A stretch of 64,000 nt of DNA from JANMZO01 sp963763135 (lineage in GTDB: Bacteria; Actinomycetota; Acidimicrobiia; Acidimicrobiales; JANYDT01): positions 62,001 to 126,000 of the forward strand of contig CAVXNJ010000012.1 in the NCBI GenBank assembly GCA_963763135.1, given 5' to 3'. Below, one piece after another: positions 1 to 8,108 of this stretch; position 1 is the stretch's first letter; the number at the start of each line of letters is the position of its first letter. The position numbers were made by a program, and so were the translations under genes. The notes under the pieces were generated by a model. The model was not told where the DNA came from, ran no database searches, and saw only the letters and a program-made list of their open reading frames with translations.

Positions 1-1030
1 CCGTGGTACGGCTGAAACGGGGCGCCGGGCTGGCCTGGGTGAGGCCAGCGACCTCGGTGAAGGTCTTGCGGGCCACGTTGTGCGGATGGTTCGGCGCTTC
101 AGCCAACGTAAGCACCGGGGCGAAGCAGACGTCGGTGTGTTCCATCAGGGCACACCACTCGTCACGGGTCTTCGTGAGGAAGACCTTCGCGATCTGATCC
201 TTCTGGTCGGGCCACTTGTTGCGGTCCATCTGGGTGTCCCAGTAAGCGTCGGTGAGTCCGGCCAGACGGCGAAGCTCGGCGTAGAACTGCGGCTCGATCG
301 ACCCTAACGAGATGTACTTTCCGTCGGAGGTTTCGTAGGTGTCGTAGAAGTGAGCACCGGTGTCGAGCAGGTTCGTGCCGCGCTCCGGAACGAACGCGCC
401 GGCCGCAGCCATGCCATGGAACATCGACATGAGGACGGCCGAACCGTCGATCATTGCGGTGTCGACGACCTGGCCCTTGCCCGACGTCTTCGCCTCGAGC
501 AGCGCACACACCATGCCGAAGGCGAGGAACATGCCGCCGCCACCGAAGTCGCCGACCATGTTGAGCGGAGGTGTCGGCTTCTGGCCGACCCGGCCCATCG
601 GCTCAAGCGCACCCGCGAGCGCGATGTAGTTGATGTCGTGACCGGCCGCCATGGCGTAGGGGCCTTCCTGACCCCAACCGGTCATGCGTCCGTAGACCAA
701 CCTCGGGTTACGGGCCAGGCACTGCTCCGGGCCGAGGCCGAGGCGCTCGGTGACGCCCGGACGGAAGCCTTCGAACAATCCGTCGGCCTTCTCGATCAGA
801 CGCATGACGGTTTCGATTCCGTCGGGGTTCTTCAGATCGACGCCGATGTTCTTCCGGCCGCGAGCCAAGATGTCCTTCGGCGGGTTGGCGGGATCACCGC
901 CACGCACGTTCTGGGCCCGCTCCACCCGGATGACGGTCGCGCCCATGTCGGAAAGGAGCATCCCGGCAAAAGGGCCAGGTCCGATTCCGGCGAGTTCGAC
1001 GATGGTTATTCCGTGTAGTGGTCCAGGCAT
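1..1030 (-). CDS. CoA-transferase family III / alpha-methylacyl-CoA racemase (partial)
   Basis: The complement reads from ATG at 1030 as MPGPLHGITIVELAGIGPGP and stays open to the left edge, about 343 residues, so the C-terminus is missing. The start (VELAGIGPGPFAGMLLSDMGA), RVERA, the ARGRKNIGVDLKNP stretch and EGFRPGVTERLGLGP are family III CoA-transferase (CaiB/BaiF) motifs, and the GPGPF and GHDINYIALAGAL segments favour the alpha-methylacyl-CoA racemase branch, which epimerises 2-methyl-branched acyl-CoAs before beta-oxidation. The active-site Asp is expected in the GHDINY region (family knowledge). It is followed upstream by a palindrome pair and the Abhydrolase_10 gene on the same strand. 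A G-rich stretch abuts the ATG and spacing is poor, so the start is tentative. Confidence 0.88.
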   Translation of the reverse strand, partial: MPGPLHGITIVELAGIGPGPFAGMLLSDMGATVIRVERAQNVRGGDPANPPKDILARGRKNIGVDLKNPDGIETVMRLIEKADGLFEGFRPGVTERLGLGPEQCLARNPRLVYGRMTGWGQEGPYAMAAGHDINYIALAGALEPMGRVGQKPTPPLNMVGDFGGGGMFLAFGMVCALLEAKTSGKGQVVDTAMIDGSAVLMSMFHGMAAAGAFVPERGTNLLDTGAHFYDTYETSDGKYISLGSIEPQFYAELRRLAGLTDAYWDTQMDRNKWPDQKDQIAKVFLTKTRDEWCALMEHTDVCFAPVLTLAEAPNHPHNVARKTFTEVAGLTQASPAPRFSRTT

Positions 1031-1103
1031 TCCCCCATCGTTGGCCGCATCGCATCAACGGCGCAAGTTGGCGGGGCCGAAACCAGTCCGGCCCTGCCCC
1101 GAC

Positions 1104-1227
1104 CGACGTTTGGATGTTTCTAACCGCTGAGCGGCAACATTCATCCAAACGTCGCGAGACCCCGAGAATCCCCGGCCGACGTTTGGATGTTTCAAACCGC
1201 TGAGCGGCAACATTCATCCAAACGTCG
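1104..1227. repeat. Two tandem palindromes, 13-bp arms, 25-nt loops
   Basis: Copy 1 has arms CGACGTTTGGATG (1104-1116) and CATCCAAACGTCG (1142-1154); copy 2 has the same arms at 1177-1189 and 1215-1227. Both loops are exactly 25 nt and hold an inner CCGCT-G-AGCGG hairpin. The period is 73 bp. The pair lies between the end of the Abhydrolase_10 gene and the start of the CoA-transferase gene, both minus strand. The same arms recur at 29893-30015 with a different loop sequence of the same length. There is no T-run, so simple intrinsic termination is not assured. Confidence 0.9.
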
Positions 1228-1246
1228 CGAGAATCGGCCGAGCCGG

Positions 1247-2659
1247 CTACAGCGAGCGAACTCGGCGGTACTCGCGACGGGCTTCGTCGATCTGCTCCGG
1301 AATGTCACGGGCCAACTGCACTCCGGCGTCGACCGAACGCTGCGCAGCAGCGGTGAAGGCGGCGATGTAGGCGTCCTCGTTGGCGTAGAGCGAATCGAGT
1401 TTCTCGACCGTGAAGGGATTGCTCGAACCCCAGAGCAGTTCGTAGATCGAGGGTCCGACCGGAATTGCGCAGTTCTGCGCCACGGGAGCATCGGCCTGCG
1501 GAAGGCGGATCCCACCCACGGCGATGCCGTGCTCGTCGCGCACGACCTCCGGACCATCGACCCCGTCGGCCCCATCGACAAATGCGATCTTCGGCTGTGT
1601 AGGGGGCGGCGTGCCGTCGGTGACCCACCGGTTCAGGTGGTGCATCGCCGCGTCATACAACGGGGTAATCGCGATCCGGTTCATCTGCTGCATGACCGGC
1701 TGTTCGACGCCGAATTCGCGCTTGTACTTCGGGGCTCGTACGTCCATCGACTGGATCGCCACGTGACACGTTCCGGCCGACTCCCAGTAGCAGAACCGGT
1801 CGGTGTCGGGCTGGCGCACGCCGTAACAGGCGATCGCCTCCAACTCCGAGTTGACGACCATCACCGGAACGTCGAGGTCTTCGCGGATCAGGTTCGTGCC
1901 GACCAACCGCACCCGCGGCGCGCCCTCGGCGGGTGGGGTGTTGATGTTGATGATCGTCTGGCCCGAGAGCAACGGCGAAGCGTTGCCGAAGTAGATCTGC
2001 AGCAAATAGCCGTCGTACGGGTGCTCAAGCGGATGGATTGCGTTCACGTACGTGGAGAGCCGAGACGCGGACTGCGACGCGCCCAACGCCAGCACCCGGC
2101 GAACGTCGAGTCCGTTCAACGGGTCAACGCCGCTTCGGTCACGGTCGGCACCGACCGCCCGGCCGACCTGGGTGAAGATGTCGTACGAGATGTCATCCGT
2201 TGGGATGCTCAGCGTGCCGTAGCGCTCCGGATCCCATGCAGCCAGGCCCTGGCTGTTGGTCGGGAACCCGTGTACACCGACGTGTTGAACCGTTGCTCCG
2301 ACGAACACGTACCCCTCGAAGAACTCGGGGCTTTCACCGCTGAACAGCTCGTAACCGGCGGTCACGTTGTTCCACCCCACGACGACGGTCCCGTTGAACT
2401 TCGCCGGGTCGACCGGTCGATAGATCAGAATCCGGGTCGTGAACGGAAGCGATCCATCACGTTCGACCTGCCAGTGTCCGTCACGCTCCCAGGGGGTACC
2501 GGGCACCTGTCGGTAAGTCGACGCCTCGCCGGCGAGGAAGTACTCCTCGGCGACATACCCGTGGTCCGCGAGGTCGAACAACGGGACACCGAACGGCCAG
2601 CCGTGAACTCCTCCGCTGACCGGGCCGGTAACGACGGCTTGGGACGTGCTTGCAGTCAT
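1247..2659 (-). CDS. Alpha/beta hydrolase domain-containing protein (Abhydrolase_10 type)
   Basis: A 470-residue protein of the Abhydrolase_10 family, mostly uncharacterised predicted esterases or lactonases. The N-terminal half contains TTRILIYRPVDPAKFNGTVV and VGWNNVTAGYE, typical of this family. LALGASQSASRLSTYVNAIH supplies the G-x-S-x-S nucleophile elbow (GASQS). No signal peptide is visible, so it is probably cytosolic. The ATG at 2659 is preceded by AGGAG at suitable spacing. It is divergent from galT, 194 bp away. Substrate cannot be inferred from sequence; the downstream CoA-transferase could be co-transcribed, but a palindrome pair separates them. Confidence 0.85.
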   Translation of the reverse strand: MTASTSQAVVTGPVSGGVHGWPFGVPLFDLADHGYVAEEYFLAGEASTYRQVPGTPWERDGHWQVERDGSLPFTTRILIYRPVDPAKFNGTVVVGWNNVTAGYELFSGESPEFFEGYVFVGATVQHVGVHGFPTNSQGLAAWDPERYGTLSIPTDDISYDIFTQVGRAVGADRDRSGVDPLNGLDVRRVLALGASQSASRLSTYVNAIHPLEHPYDGYLLQIYFGNASPLLSGQTIININTPPAEGAPRVRLVGTNLIREDLDVPVMVVNSELEAIACYGVRQPDTDRFCYWESAGTCHVAIQSMDVRAPKYKREFGVEQPVMQQMNRIAITPLYDAAMHHLNRWVTDGTPPPTQPKIAFVDGADGVDGPEVVRDEHGIAVGGIRLPQADAPVAQNCAIPVGPSIYELLWGSSNPFTVEKLDSLYANEDAYIAAFTAAAQRSVDAGVQLARDIPEQIDEARREYRRVRSL

Positions 2660-2853
2660 GGTGTGCTCCTGTCTTGGGCCCGCTGGCCGGAATCCGTCTC
2701 CGGAACGTAGTGCCCGTCGTCACACACCCCAAATCCCCGGCCACCCCTTGTTCGCCGAAGTCGCCATGCGAATCTGGCGAGAAATGACAGAGGGGAATGG
2801 CACGTCGCGACGTTGCCCACGGGGTCGCACCGTTGTGCAAGGCTCAGATCTCG

Positions 2854-3729
2854 ATGAGCGACGTACACGAACCGCAACCGGTAACCCGAATCGATGGCCT
2901 CACCGGCGCCACCGTGATCATCAACGCCAATCGTCAGAAGCGACCCAATCTTCCGTCGACGGGTTGCCCGTTCTGTCCCGGTGGACTTGAAGCACCCGAA
3001 CCGTACGTCACCCGCTGGTTCAAGAATCGATGGCCCCAGCTTCCCGATGGAAAGGCCGAGGTGCTGCTCTACTCGCCTATCCACAACGCGTCGTTCGCAT
3101 CGCTCGGCCACGAGGGTGTGCTCCGGGTGATCAACATGTGGGACGACCGCTATCGCGACCTTGGAGCGCGTGACGACGTCGCCTACGTGTTGGAGTTCGA
3201 GAACCGCGGGCCCGAGGTCGGTGCCACGATTCAGCACCCCCATGGGCAGATCTACGCGTTCGACAACGTCCCACCGATTCCGCTGCACGAGCTGAGCCTT
3301 GACCACTGCGCGGTCTGCGCCGAGTTGTCGGCACTGCCCGACGACGTTTTCGTCTGTGAACATGGTGATTGGGTGGCGTGGGTGCCGGCGGCTGCCGTGT
3401 GGCCCTACGAGCTTCGGATCGCACCCCGGACCCACGTGAGTGACATCACGTCAGCTCAGGAGACCTGGCCAGCGTTCGCCGACGTTCTTGTCGACTCCCT
3501 CAGCCGCCTCGATCGGCTCTTCGATGCTCCGATGCCGTACATGCTCTGGATTCACCAGAAGCCAACCGACGGCGGGGAATGGCCCAACGCGCACATTCAC
3601 GTCCACGTCACCGCAATCTTCCGTGCGCCCGGCGTGCAGCGGTTCGTCGCAGGTGCTGAGCTCGGTGCCGGTGTCTATCTCAATCCGGTACCCCCGGAAG
3701 TTGCGGCCGAGAACCTCCGCAAGGCCTGA
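2854..3729 (+). CDS. galT: Galactose-1-phosphate uridylyltransferase
   Basis: Leloir-pathway enzyme exchanging UMP between UDP-glucose and galactose-1-phosphate. From the chosen ATG (MSDVHEPQPV) it is 291 residues. CPFCPGG (38-44) is the zinc-site pair, HPHGQ (128-132) holds the UMP-accepting histidine, and the C-terminal HIHVH (247-251) completes the HIT-like fold. The frame is open upstream to an ATG at 2797, giving 19 more residues (MARRDVAHG...), but those do not look conserved and its GAGGGG is too close to that ATG; 2854 is preferred, with only a weak ribosome site. galK follows after 54 bp, so the two are very likely co-transcribed. No galE is present nearby. Confidence 0.93.
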   Translation: MSDVHEPQPVTRIDGLTGATVIINANRQKRPNLPSTGCPFCPGGLEAPEPYVTRWFKNRWPQLPDGKAEVLLYSPIHNASFASLGHEGVLRVINMWDDRYRDLGARDDVAYVLEFENRGPEVGATIQHPHGQIYAFDNVPPIPLHELSLDHCAVCAELSALPDDVFVCEHGDWVAWVPAAAVWPYELRIAPRTHVSDITSAQETWPAFADVLVDSLSRLDRLFDAPMPYMLWIHQKPTDGGEWPNAHIHVHVTAIFRAPGVQRFVAGAELGAGVYLNPVPPEVAAENLRKA

Positions 3730-3783
3730 CGTCGCGCCCCGCGAGCCCCCACGAACCTGACGCCCCGATAGGACCTGAAGCAC

Positions 3784-4779
3784 ATGAGTAGCGAAATCAC
3801 CGTCGTAGCGCCCGGCCGCGTCAACATCATCGGCGACCACACCGACTACACCGGTGGGCTCGTGCTGCCGATGGCCATCGATCTGGCCCTTACGATCGTC
3901 GGGACCCGAGGCGGTTCGGTCGTGGAACTTCACTCGACCGAAGAGCCCGACGCGGCGCAGGTCGCGCTCGACATCGAGGATCCCACGTCAGCCACCCCGT
4001 TCTGGGCGCGCTATGTCGCCGGAGTAGTCGCCGTGACCCGACCGAAGACGGGCTTCACCGGACGACTCAGCTCAACGATTCCGCCCGGCGCCGGCCTGTC
4101 GTCGAGCGCAGCACTCGAAGTGGGCGTGGCGCTGGCGACCGGCTTCGAAGGGAGCGTCGTCGACCTGGCCAAGGCCTGCCAGTCGGCCGAACAGGTCGCC
4201 TCGGGCGTGCCGTGCGGGATCATGGACCAGCTGGCATCGGCGGGCGGACGCGAGGGGCACGCCATGATGATCGACTGCCACACGCTTGAAATCGACTACG
4301 TGCCGATGCCGTCGGATGTGGAGGTCGTGGTGATCTTCGGGCACCACCGCCAGCTCGCCGGATCGCCCTATGCCGAGCGCACCCAGCAATGTGCGGCAGC
4401 GGAGGCTGTAATCGGACCATTGCGTTTGGCGACGATCGATGCGGTCACTCGGATCGAAGATCCGCTCGTTGCTATGCGCGCACATCATGTGATCAGTGAG
4501 AACCAGCGGGTTCGTCAATTCAGCGCGGCAATGGCCGCCGGTGACTACCGAACGGCCGGCGACTTGATGTTCGAAAGTCATCAGAGCCTCCGCAACGATT
4601 TCGAGACCTCGACGCCCGAGATGGACTCACTCGTAAGTTCACTTATCGTTGAACGTGGTGTCTACGGTGCTCGCATGACCGGTGGCGGGTTCGGCGGCTG
4701 CGTCGTAGCTCTCACCGAACCGGGTGCCCTGGCCGACGGCTGGCACGTGAAGGCCAGCGCCGGCGCGCACATCCGCTGA
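3784..4779 (+). CDS. galK: Galactokinase
   Basis: GHMP-family kinase phosphorylating galactose at C1, first step before galT. Motifs: the galactokinase signature GRVNIIGDHTDYTGG (11-25), the ATP-binding PPGAGLSSSAAL (100-111) and the C-terminal MTGGGFGGC (about 298-306). At 331 residues it is somewhat shorter than typical bacterial galactokinases (about 380-390), mainly through compact loops; all three motifs are intact. It sits 54 bp after galT on the same strand. A TA-N5-RCTTA site with rare codons (GTA AGT TCA CTT) lies at 4634-4645 within the coding sequence. Confidence 0.95.
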   Translation: MSSEITVVAPGRVNIIGDHTDYTGGLVLPMAIDLALTIVGTRGGSVVELHSTEEPDAAQVALDIEDPTSATPFWARYVAGVVAVTRPKTGFTGRLSSTIPPGAGLSSSAALEVGVALATGFEGSVVDLAKACQSAEQVASGVPCGIMDQLASAGGREGHAMMIDCHTLEIDYVPMPSDVEVVVIFGHHRQLAGSPYAERTQQCAAAEAVIGPLRLATIDAVTRIEDPLVAMRAHHVISENQRVRQFSAAMAAGDYRTAGDLMFESHQSLRNDFETSTPEMDSLVSSLIVERGVYGARMTGGGFGGCVVALTEPGALADGWHVKASAGAHIR

Positions 4780-4802
4780 GGGCAGTACGTACGCCACGCG
4801 TA

Positions 4803-5028
4803 CGCTCACTCCGGAGCCACAAAGTCGGTCCCCGAGCGACAAATCGACTCCGGAGCACACAAACCCGGCGCCATGCCCCCAAACCACCACGCTCACTCCG
4901 GAGCCACAAAGTCGGTCCCCGAGCGACAAATCGACTCCGGAGCACACAAACCCGGCGCCATGCCCCCAACCACCACGCTCACTCCGGAGCCACAAAGTCG
5001 GTCCCCGAGCGACAAATCGACTCCGGAG
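4803..5028. repeat. Three tandem copies of an 86-87 bp intergenic unit with paired CTCCGGAG boxes
   Basis: The 337-bp space between galK and the DUF35 gene holds three near-identical units starting at 4803, 4890 and 4976 (periods 87 and 86). Each unit has two self-complementary CTCCGGAG boxes (4809-4816 and 4848-4855 in copy 1) flanking an inner GTCG...CGAC hairpin. The third copy is cut after its second box. The spacer between units is GC-rich and ends in a CCACCAC run. The rest of the gap, 5029-5116, shows only a GGTCAAAAACCGGGTCC stretch and a likely promoter area. Confidence 0.9.
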
Positions 5029-5116
5029 CACCGGCGAAACGCTCGTTTGGGTCAAAAACCGGGTCCGGTGGCAGACTGTCGCCGTTTCTCACCGTTTTCT
5101 GTCGCGAAGGACCCAC

Positions 5117-5515
5117 ATGGCTGATCAGATTCCCCTCGTTAACTACCTTGTCCTCGGCGACAAGCCCCACCTCGTCGCCAATGAGTGCGCCTCGTGCGGC
5201 GCCCGGTACTTCGACCGCCGCAATGCCTGCGCCGGATGTTCGCACACCGAGTTCAAGCAGGTGCCGATCGCAACCGAAGGCGAAGTCAAGGCGTTCACGA
5301 TCGTGGCCTTTGCCGCTCCCGGCATCGAAGTGCCCTTCGTATCGGCGATCGTCGACTGTGCCGGCACCAGCGTGCGGGCCAATCTCGTCAACGTCAGCCC
5401 CGATCCCGAGCATGTCAGCCTCGGAATGAAAGTTCGCCTGGCCACCACCTCGCTGGGTACAGACGACGCGGGTGTCGAAGCCGTCGGCTTCGGCTTCGAA
5501 CCGGCCGCGGCATAA
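5117..5515 (+). CDS. OB-fold/DUF35 protein with N-terminal zinc ribbon
   Basis: A 132-residue protein with a rubredoxin-like zinc ribbon (CASCGARYFDRRNACAGC, 24-41) followed by an OB-fold of the DUF35 family. DUF35 proteins act as partner subunits of SCP2-type thiolases and Ltp-type aldolases, probably binding the acyl-CoA (family knowledge). The partner here is almost certainly the thiolase that starts 74 bp downstream on the same strand. ATG at 5117 follows GAAGGACCCAC, a usable ribosome site. The three-copy palindrome array lies just upstream. Confidence 0.9.
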   Translation: MADQIPLVNYLVLGDKPHLVANECASCGARYFDRRNACAGCSHTEFKQVPIATEGEVKAFTIVAFAAPGIEVPFVSAIVDCAGTSVRANLVNVSPDPEHVSLGMKVRLATTSLGTDDAGVEAVGFGFEPAAA

Positions 5516-5589
5516 CCGCGACACGTGCCCCAACAAGTAATTCGCCTTGCACACGTACGATTCACAGAAACCCCTGAAAGGACATCACC

Positions 5590-6798
5590 ATGGCTAGCGG
5601 CGACGTTTGGATCCTCGGTATACATATGACAAAGTTCGGGAAGCATCCCGGACGCGATGTGGTCGACCTCGGAGCCGAAGCAGCACTTGCCGCTTTGGCC
5701 GACGGTGGCGTCACGATGCAAGACATGGGCGTGCTCGCTGCGGGCAATCTCATGAACGCAGGGGCCGGCTTCGGTCAGCAACTGCAGAAGCAGATTGGCC
5801 AGACCGGCATCCCGGTCTACAACGTGGCCAACGCCTGCGCGACCGGGGCTACCGCCCTGCGCGTCGTGTACATGGCCATCAAGTCGGGCGAAGTCGACAT
5901 GGGCCTTGCGGTCGGTGTCGAGAAGCTGTCGGGCGCCGGCCTCCTCGGTGGTGCTGGAAACAAGAAGGCCGACGGAAATACCTGGACGCCGGAAGGCCGC
6001 TTCGGCCAGGTCGCTCCGACCGACGGCCGTATCGGCACGAACACCATGCCCGGCGTGTTCGCCCAGGTCGGCATGGAATACGGCCACAAGTACGGGGGCA
6101 CGAGCTTTGAGCTGTTCGCCCGTATCAGCGAGAAGAACCACGGCCACTCCGTGCTCAACCCGCTCGCCGCATATTCGAAGGCGATGTCGCTCGAACACAT
6201 CATGGGCGACATGATGATCTCGTACCCGAACACGCGACCGATGTGCTCGGCCAACTGCGACGGTGGCGCTGCCGCGGTTCTCATCAGCGATGAAAAGCTA
6301 CGTACACTTAGCTTGGAGCAGCAGCGTCGTGCGGTGAAGATCTCCGCTTCGGTGCTCACCAGCGATCCCTACGAAGAGGGCTGCCAGGTTCTTCCGAACG
6401 TCAACACGCTCACGAAGCGGGCTGCGAAGACGGCATACGAGAAGGCCGGCATCGGCCCGGAGGATCTCAACCTCGTCGAACTGCACGACTGCTTCGCCAC
6501 GGCAGAGCTCGTCCACTACGACAACCTGATGCTGTGCCCCGAAGGTGGTGCGGTCGACTTCTTCAACTCCGGCGCACCGTTCCGAGACGGCTCCAAGCCC
6601 GTCAACGTGTCAGGTGGTCTGCAGTCGAAGGGTCACCCGATCTCGGCCACCGGCATTGCCAACGTGTGGGAAGTCTGCCATCACCTGCGAAACGAAGCCG
6701 GACCCCGTCAGATCGAGGGCGCGAAGGTCGGCCTCGCCCACGTGATCGGCCTCGGCTCAGCCTGTGGCATCCACATCCTGGAGAAGTCCGGCCTCTAA
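5590..6798 (+). CDS. SCP2/lipid-transfer-type thiolase
   Basis: A 402-residue thiolase of the SCP-x/lipid-transfer class. NACATG (81-86, Cys83) carries the acylated cysteine position, VELHDCFATAEL holds the second conserved histidine/cysteine region, and SKGHPISATGI is the C-terminal GHP motif. These enzymes cleave 3-ketoacyl-CoAs or, in the Ltp2-like subgroup, act as retro-aldolases with a DUF35 partner. The adjacent DUF35 gene fits either role; presence of the N-terminal Cys leans to thiolysis. Ribosome site GAAAGGA precedes the ATG. A patch of rare codons (CTA CGT ACA CTT AGC TTG) occurs at 6298-6315. A strong terminator follows at 6822. Confidence 0.9.
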   Translation: MASGDVWILGIHMTKFGKHPGRDVVDLGAEAALAALADGGVTMQDMGVLAAGNLMNAGAGFGQQLQKQIGQTGIPVYNVANACATGATALRVVYMAIKSGEVDMGLAVGVEKLSGAGLLGGAGNKKADGNTWTPEGRFGQVAPTDGRIGTNTMPGVFAQVGMEYGHKYGGTSFELFARISEKNHGHSVLNPLAAYSKAMSLEHIMGDMMISYPNTRPMCSANCDGGAAAVLISDEKLRTLSLEQQRRAVKISASVLTSDPYEEGCQVLPNVNTLTKRAAKTAYEKAGIGPEDLNLVELHDCFATAELVHYDNLMLCPEGGAVDFFNSGAPFRDGSKPVNVSGGLQSKGHPISATGIANVWEVCHHLRNEAGPRQIEGAKVGLAHVIGLGSACGIHILEKSGL

Positions 6799-6821
6799 GC
6801 CGTCTCCACGTTTTCCGGAAG

Positions 6822-6861
6822 GGGACGCCGATGCTCGCAGGAGCATCGGCGTCCCTTTTTT
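6822..6861 (+). terminator. Rho-independent terminator after the thiolase gene
   Basis: Perfect 15-bp stem GGGACGCCGATGCTC / GAGCATCGGCGTCCC (6822-6836 and 6841-6855) with the 4-nt loop GCAG, followed directly by six T residues (6856-6861). It is the only textbook intrinsic terminator noticed in the window and lies 24 bp after the thiolase stop. Confidence 0.95.
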
Positions 6862-6885
6862 GTTTCTGGCGTTTGCGACCTCTGT

Positions 6886-7000
6886 CGTTTATGTCCACAC
6901 TTTGCACGGGATACATGTCAAAACGTGGACACAAACGTCGACCCTTGTCGTTTATGTCCACACTTTGCACGGGATACATGTCAAAACGTGGACACAAACG
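6886..7000. repeat. Two tandem palindromes, 13-bp arms, 26-nt loops
   Basis: Arms CGTTTATGTCCAC and GTGGACACAAACG (12 of 13 positions pair) at 6886-6898/6925-6937 and again at 6949-6961/6988-7000. Both loops are 26 nt, and the period is 63 bp. The two copies are identical. They follow the intrinsic terminator and stop 22 bp before the LigD-Pol start codon, so they may lie in its promoter or leader. The geometry matches the 1104 and 29893 elements although the arm sequence is different. Confidence 0.9.
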
Positions 7001-7021
7001 CTGGGCGTGGAACAATCGGGC

Positions 7022-8062
7022 ATGGCCAAGAGTTCCGCTGCCGCTGCTGCCGACGACGTTGTGATCGAAGTTGCCGGGCGGTCGGTGACCCTGTCGAGTC
7101 CGGGCAAGGTGTTCTTCTCGACGCGGGGAGAGACCAAGCTCGATCTCGTCAACTACTACCTCGCCGTCGCCGATCCGTTCATGGCCGCGATGGGCGGGCG
7201 GCCGACGATGCTGCAACGCTTTCCCGACGGCGCCGAAGGAAACTCGTTCTACCAGAAGCGGGTGCCCACCAACACTCCTGACTGGATCGAGACGACAACG
7301 GTCCAGACGCCGAACGGAACCGAAAGCAACGCACTTGTTCTCACCGACATGGCGCATCTCGTGTGGGCGGTGAACCTCGGGTGTCTCGGCTTCCATCCGT
7401 GGCCCTACAAGGCGAGCGATCCCGACAACACCGACGAACTTCGCATCGATCTCGATCCACAACCCGGCGTTTCCTTCGACGACGTCCGTCGTGGCGCGCT
7501 CGCCGTCCGCGAGCTTCTCGGAGAGCTCGGTCTCACGGGATACGCGAAGACCACCGGCAACCGCGGAATCCATATCTATGTCCGCGTAGCATCGGGCTAC
7601 GACTCGTATGCCGTGCGCTATGCAGCGGTGGCCTTTGCCCGGGAACTCGAACGGCGTCACAGCGACTTCATGACCGCAGCGTGGTGGAAGGAAGAACGCG
7701 GCCAACGTGTGTTCATCGACTTCAACCAGAATGCGCCGCACAAGACCGTGTTCGGAGCCTGGTGCGTCCGCTCCCGCCCGGGAGCAGAGGTGTCGGCTCC
7801 GCTCAGCTGGGATGAACTTATGACCGACGTAACCCCCGAAGACCTCACGATCTCCACGGTGCCCGACCTCGTCGAACAGCGCGGCAATCCGTGGGCGGCA
7901 ATGAACGATGCACCGCAGTCGTTGGAGCCGCTCATGGAGTGGCATCGCCGAGACTGGGATGCCGGCATGCTCGATGCGCCCTGGCCACCGGTGTATCCGA
8001 AGCAACCCAACGAACCGCCGCGGGTTTCGCCAAGTCGGGCCAAGAAGCCTGCAGCAGAGTGA
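7022..8062 (+). CDS. Stand-alone LigD-type polymerase domain (NHEJ primase-polymerase)
   Basis: A 346-residue archaeo-eukaryotic primase-fold protein equivalent to the polymerase domain of LigD, which fills gaps with (ribo)nucleotides during non-homologous end joining. Visible motifs: YYLAVADPFM, LQRFPDGAEGNSFYQKR, FHPWPYKASDPDNTDELRIDLDP (metal-binding DLD), TTGNRGIHIYVR, and RVFIDFNQNAPHKTV near the C-terminus. Ligase and nuclease domains are absent, so it works with partners encoded elsewhere. ATG at 7022 (MAKSSAAAAADD) is chosen because everything upstream in the frame is palindrome repeat. The C-terminal tail is lysine/proline rich (SPSRAKKPAAE). Confidence 0.93.
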   Translation: MAKSSAAAAADDVVIEVAGRSVTLSSPGKVFFSTRGETKLDLVNYYLAVADPFMAAMGGRPTMLQRFPDGAEGNSFYQKRVPTNTPDWIETTTVQTPNGTESNALVLTDMAHLVWAVNLGCLGFHPWPYKASDPDNTDELRIDLDPQPGVSFDDVRRGALAVRELLGELGLTGYAKTTGNRGIHIYVRVASGYDSYAVRYAAVAFARELERRHSDFMTAAWWKEERGQRVFIDFNQNAPHKTVFGAWCVRSRPGAEVSAPLSWDELMTDVTPEDLTISTVPDLVEQRGNPWAAMNDAPQSLEPLMEWHRRDWDAGMLDAPWPPVYPKQPNEPPRVSPSRAKKPAAE

Positions 8063-8108
8063 CGCCGCAGCGGGTGGGTATCGCCGTGACCGCGAGTACC
8101 GTCTGGGG

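Noticed and set aside
1187..2710. 507-residue open frame on the plus strand opposite the Abhydrolase_10 gene
   Set aside because: Shadow frame of a high-GC gene: the minus-strand product has clear hydrolase motifs, while the plus-strand product is Arg/Val-rich without recognisable domain.
4639..5055. Minus-strand frame with repeated VCSGVDLSLGDRLCGSG
   Set aside because: The repetition is simply the three-copy intergenic DNA repeat read in one frame; it runs into galK and has no start context.
6764..7021. N-terminal extension of the LigD-Pol frame through the palindromes
   Set aside because: The extra 86 residues translate the thiolase 3' end, terminator and tandem palindromes; the family alignment begins after 7022.
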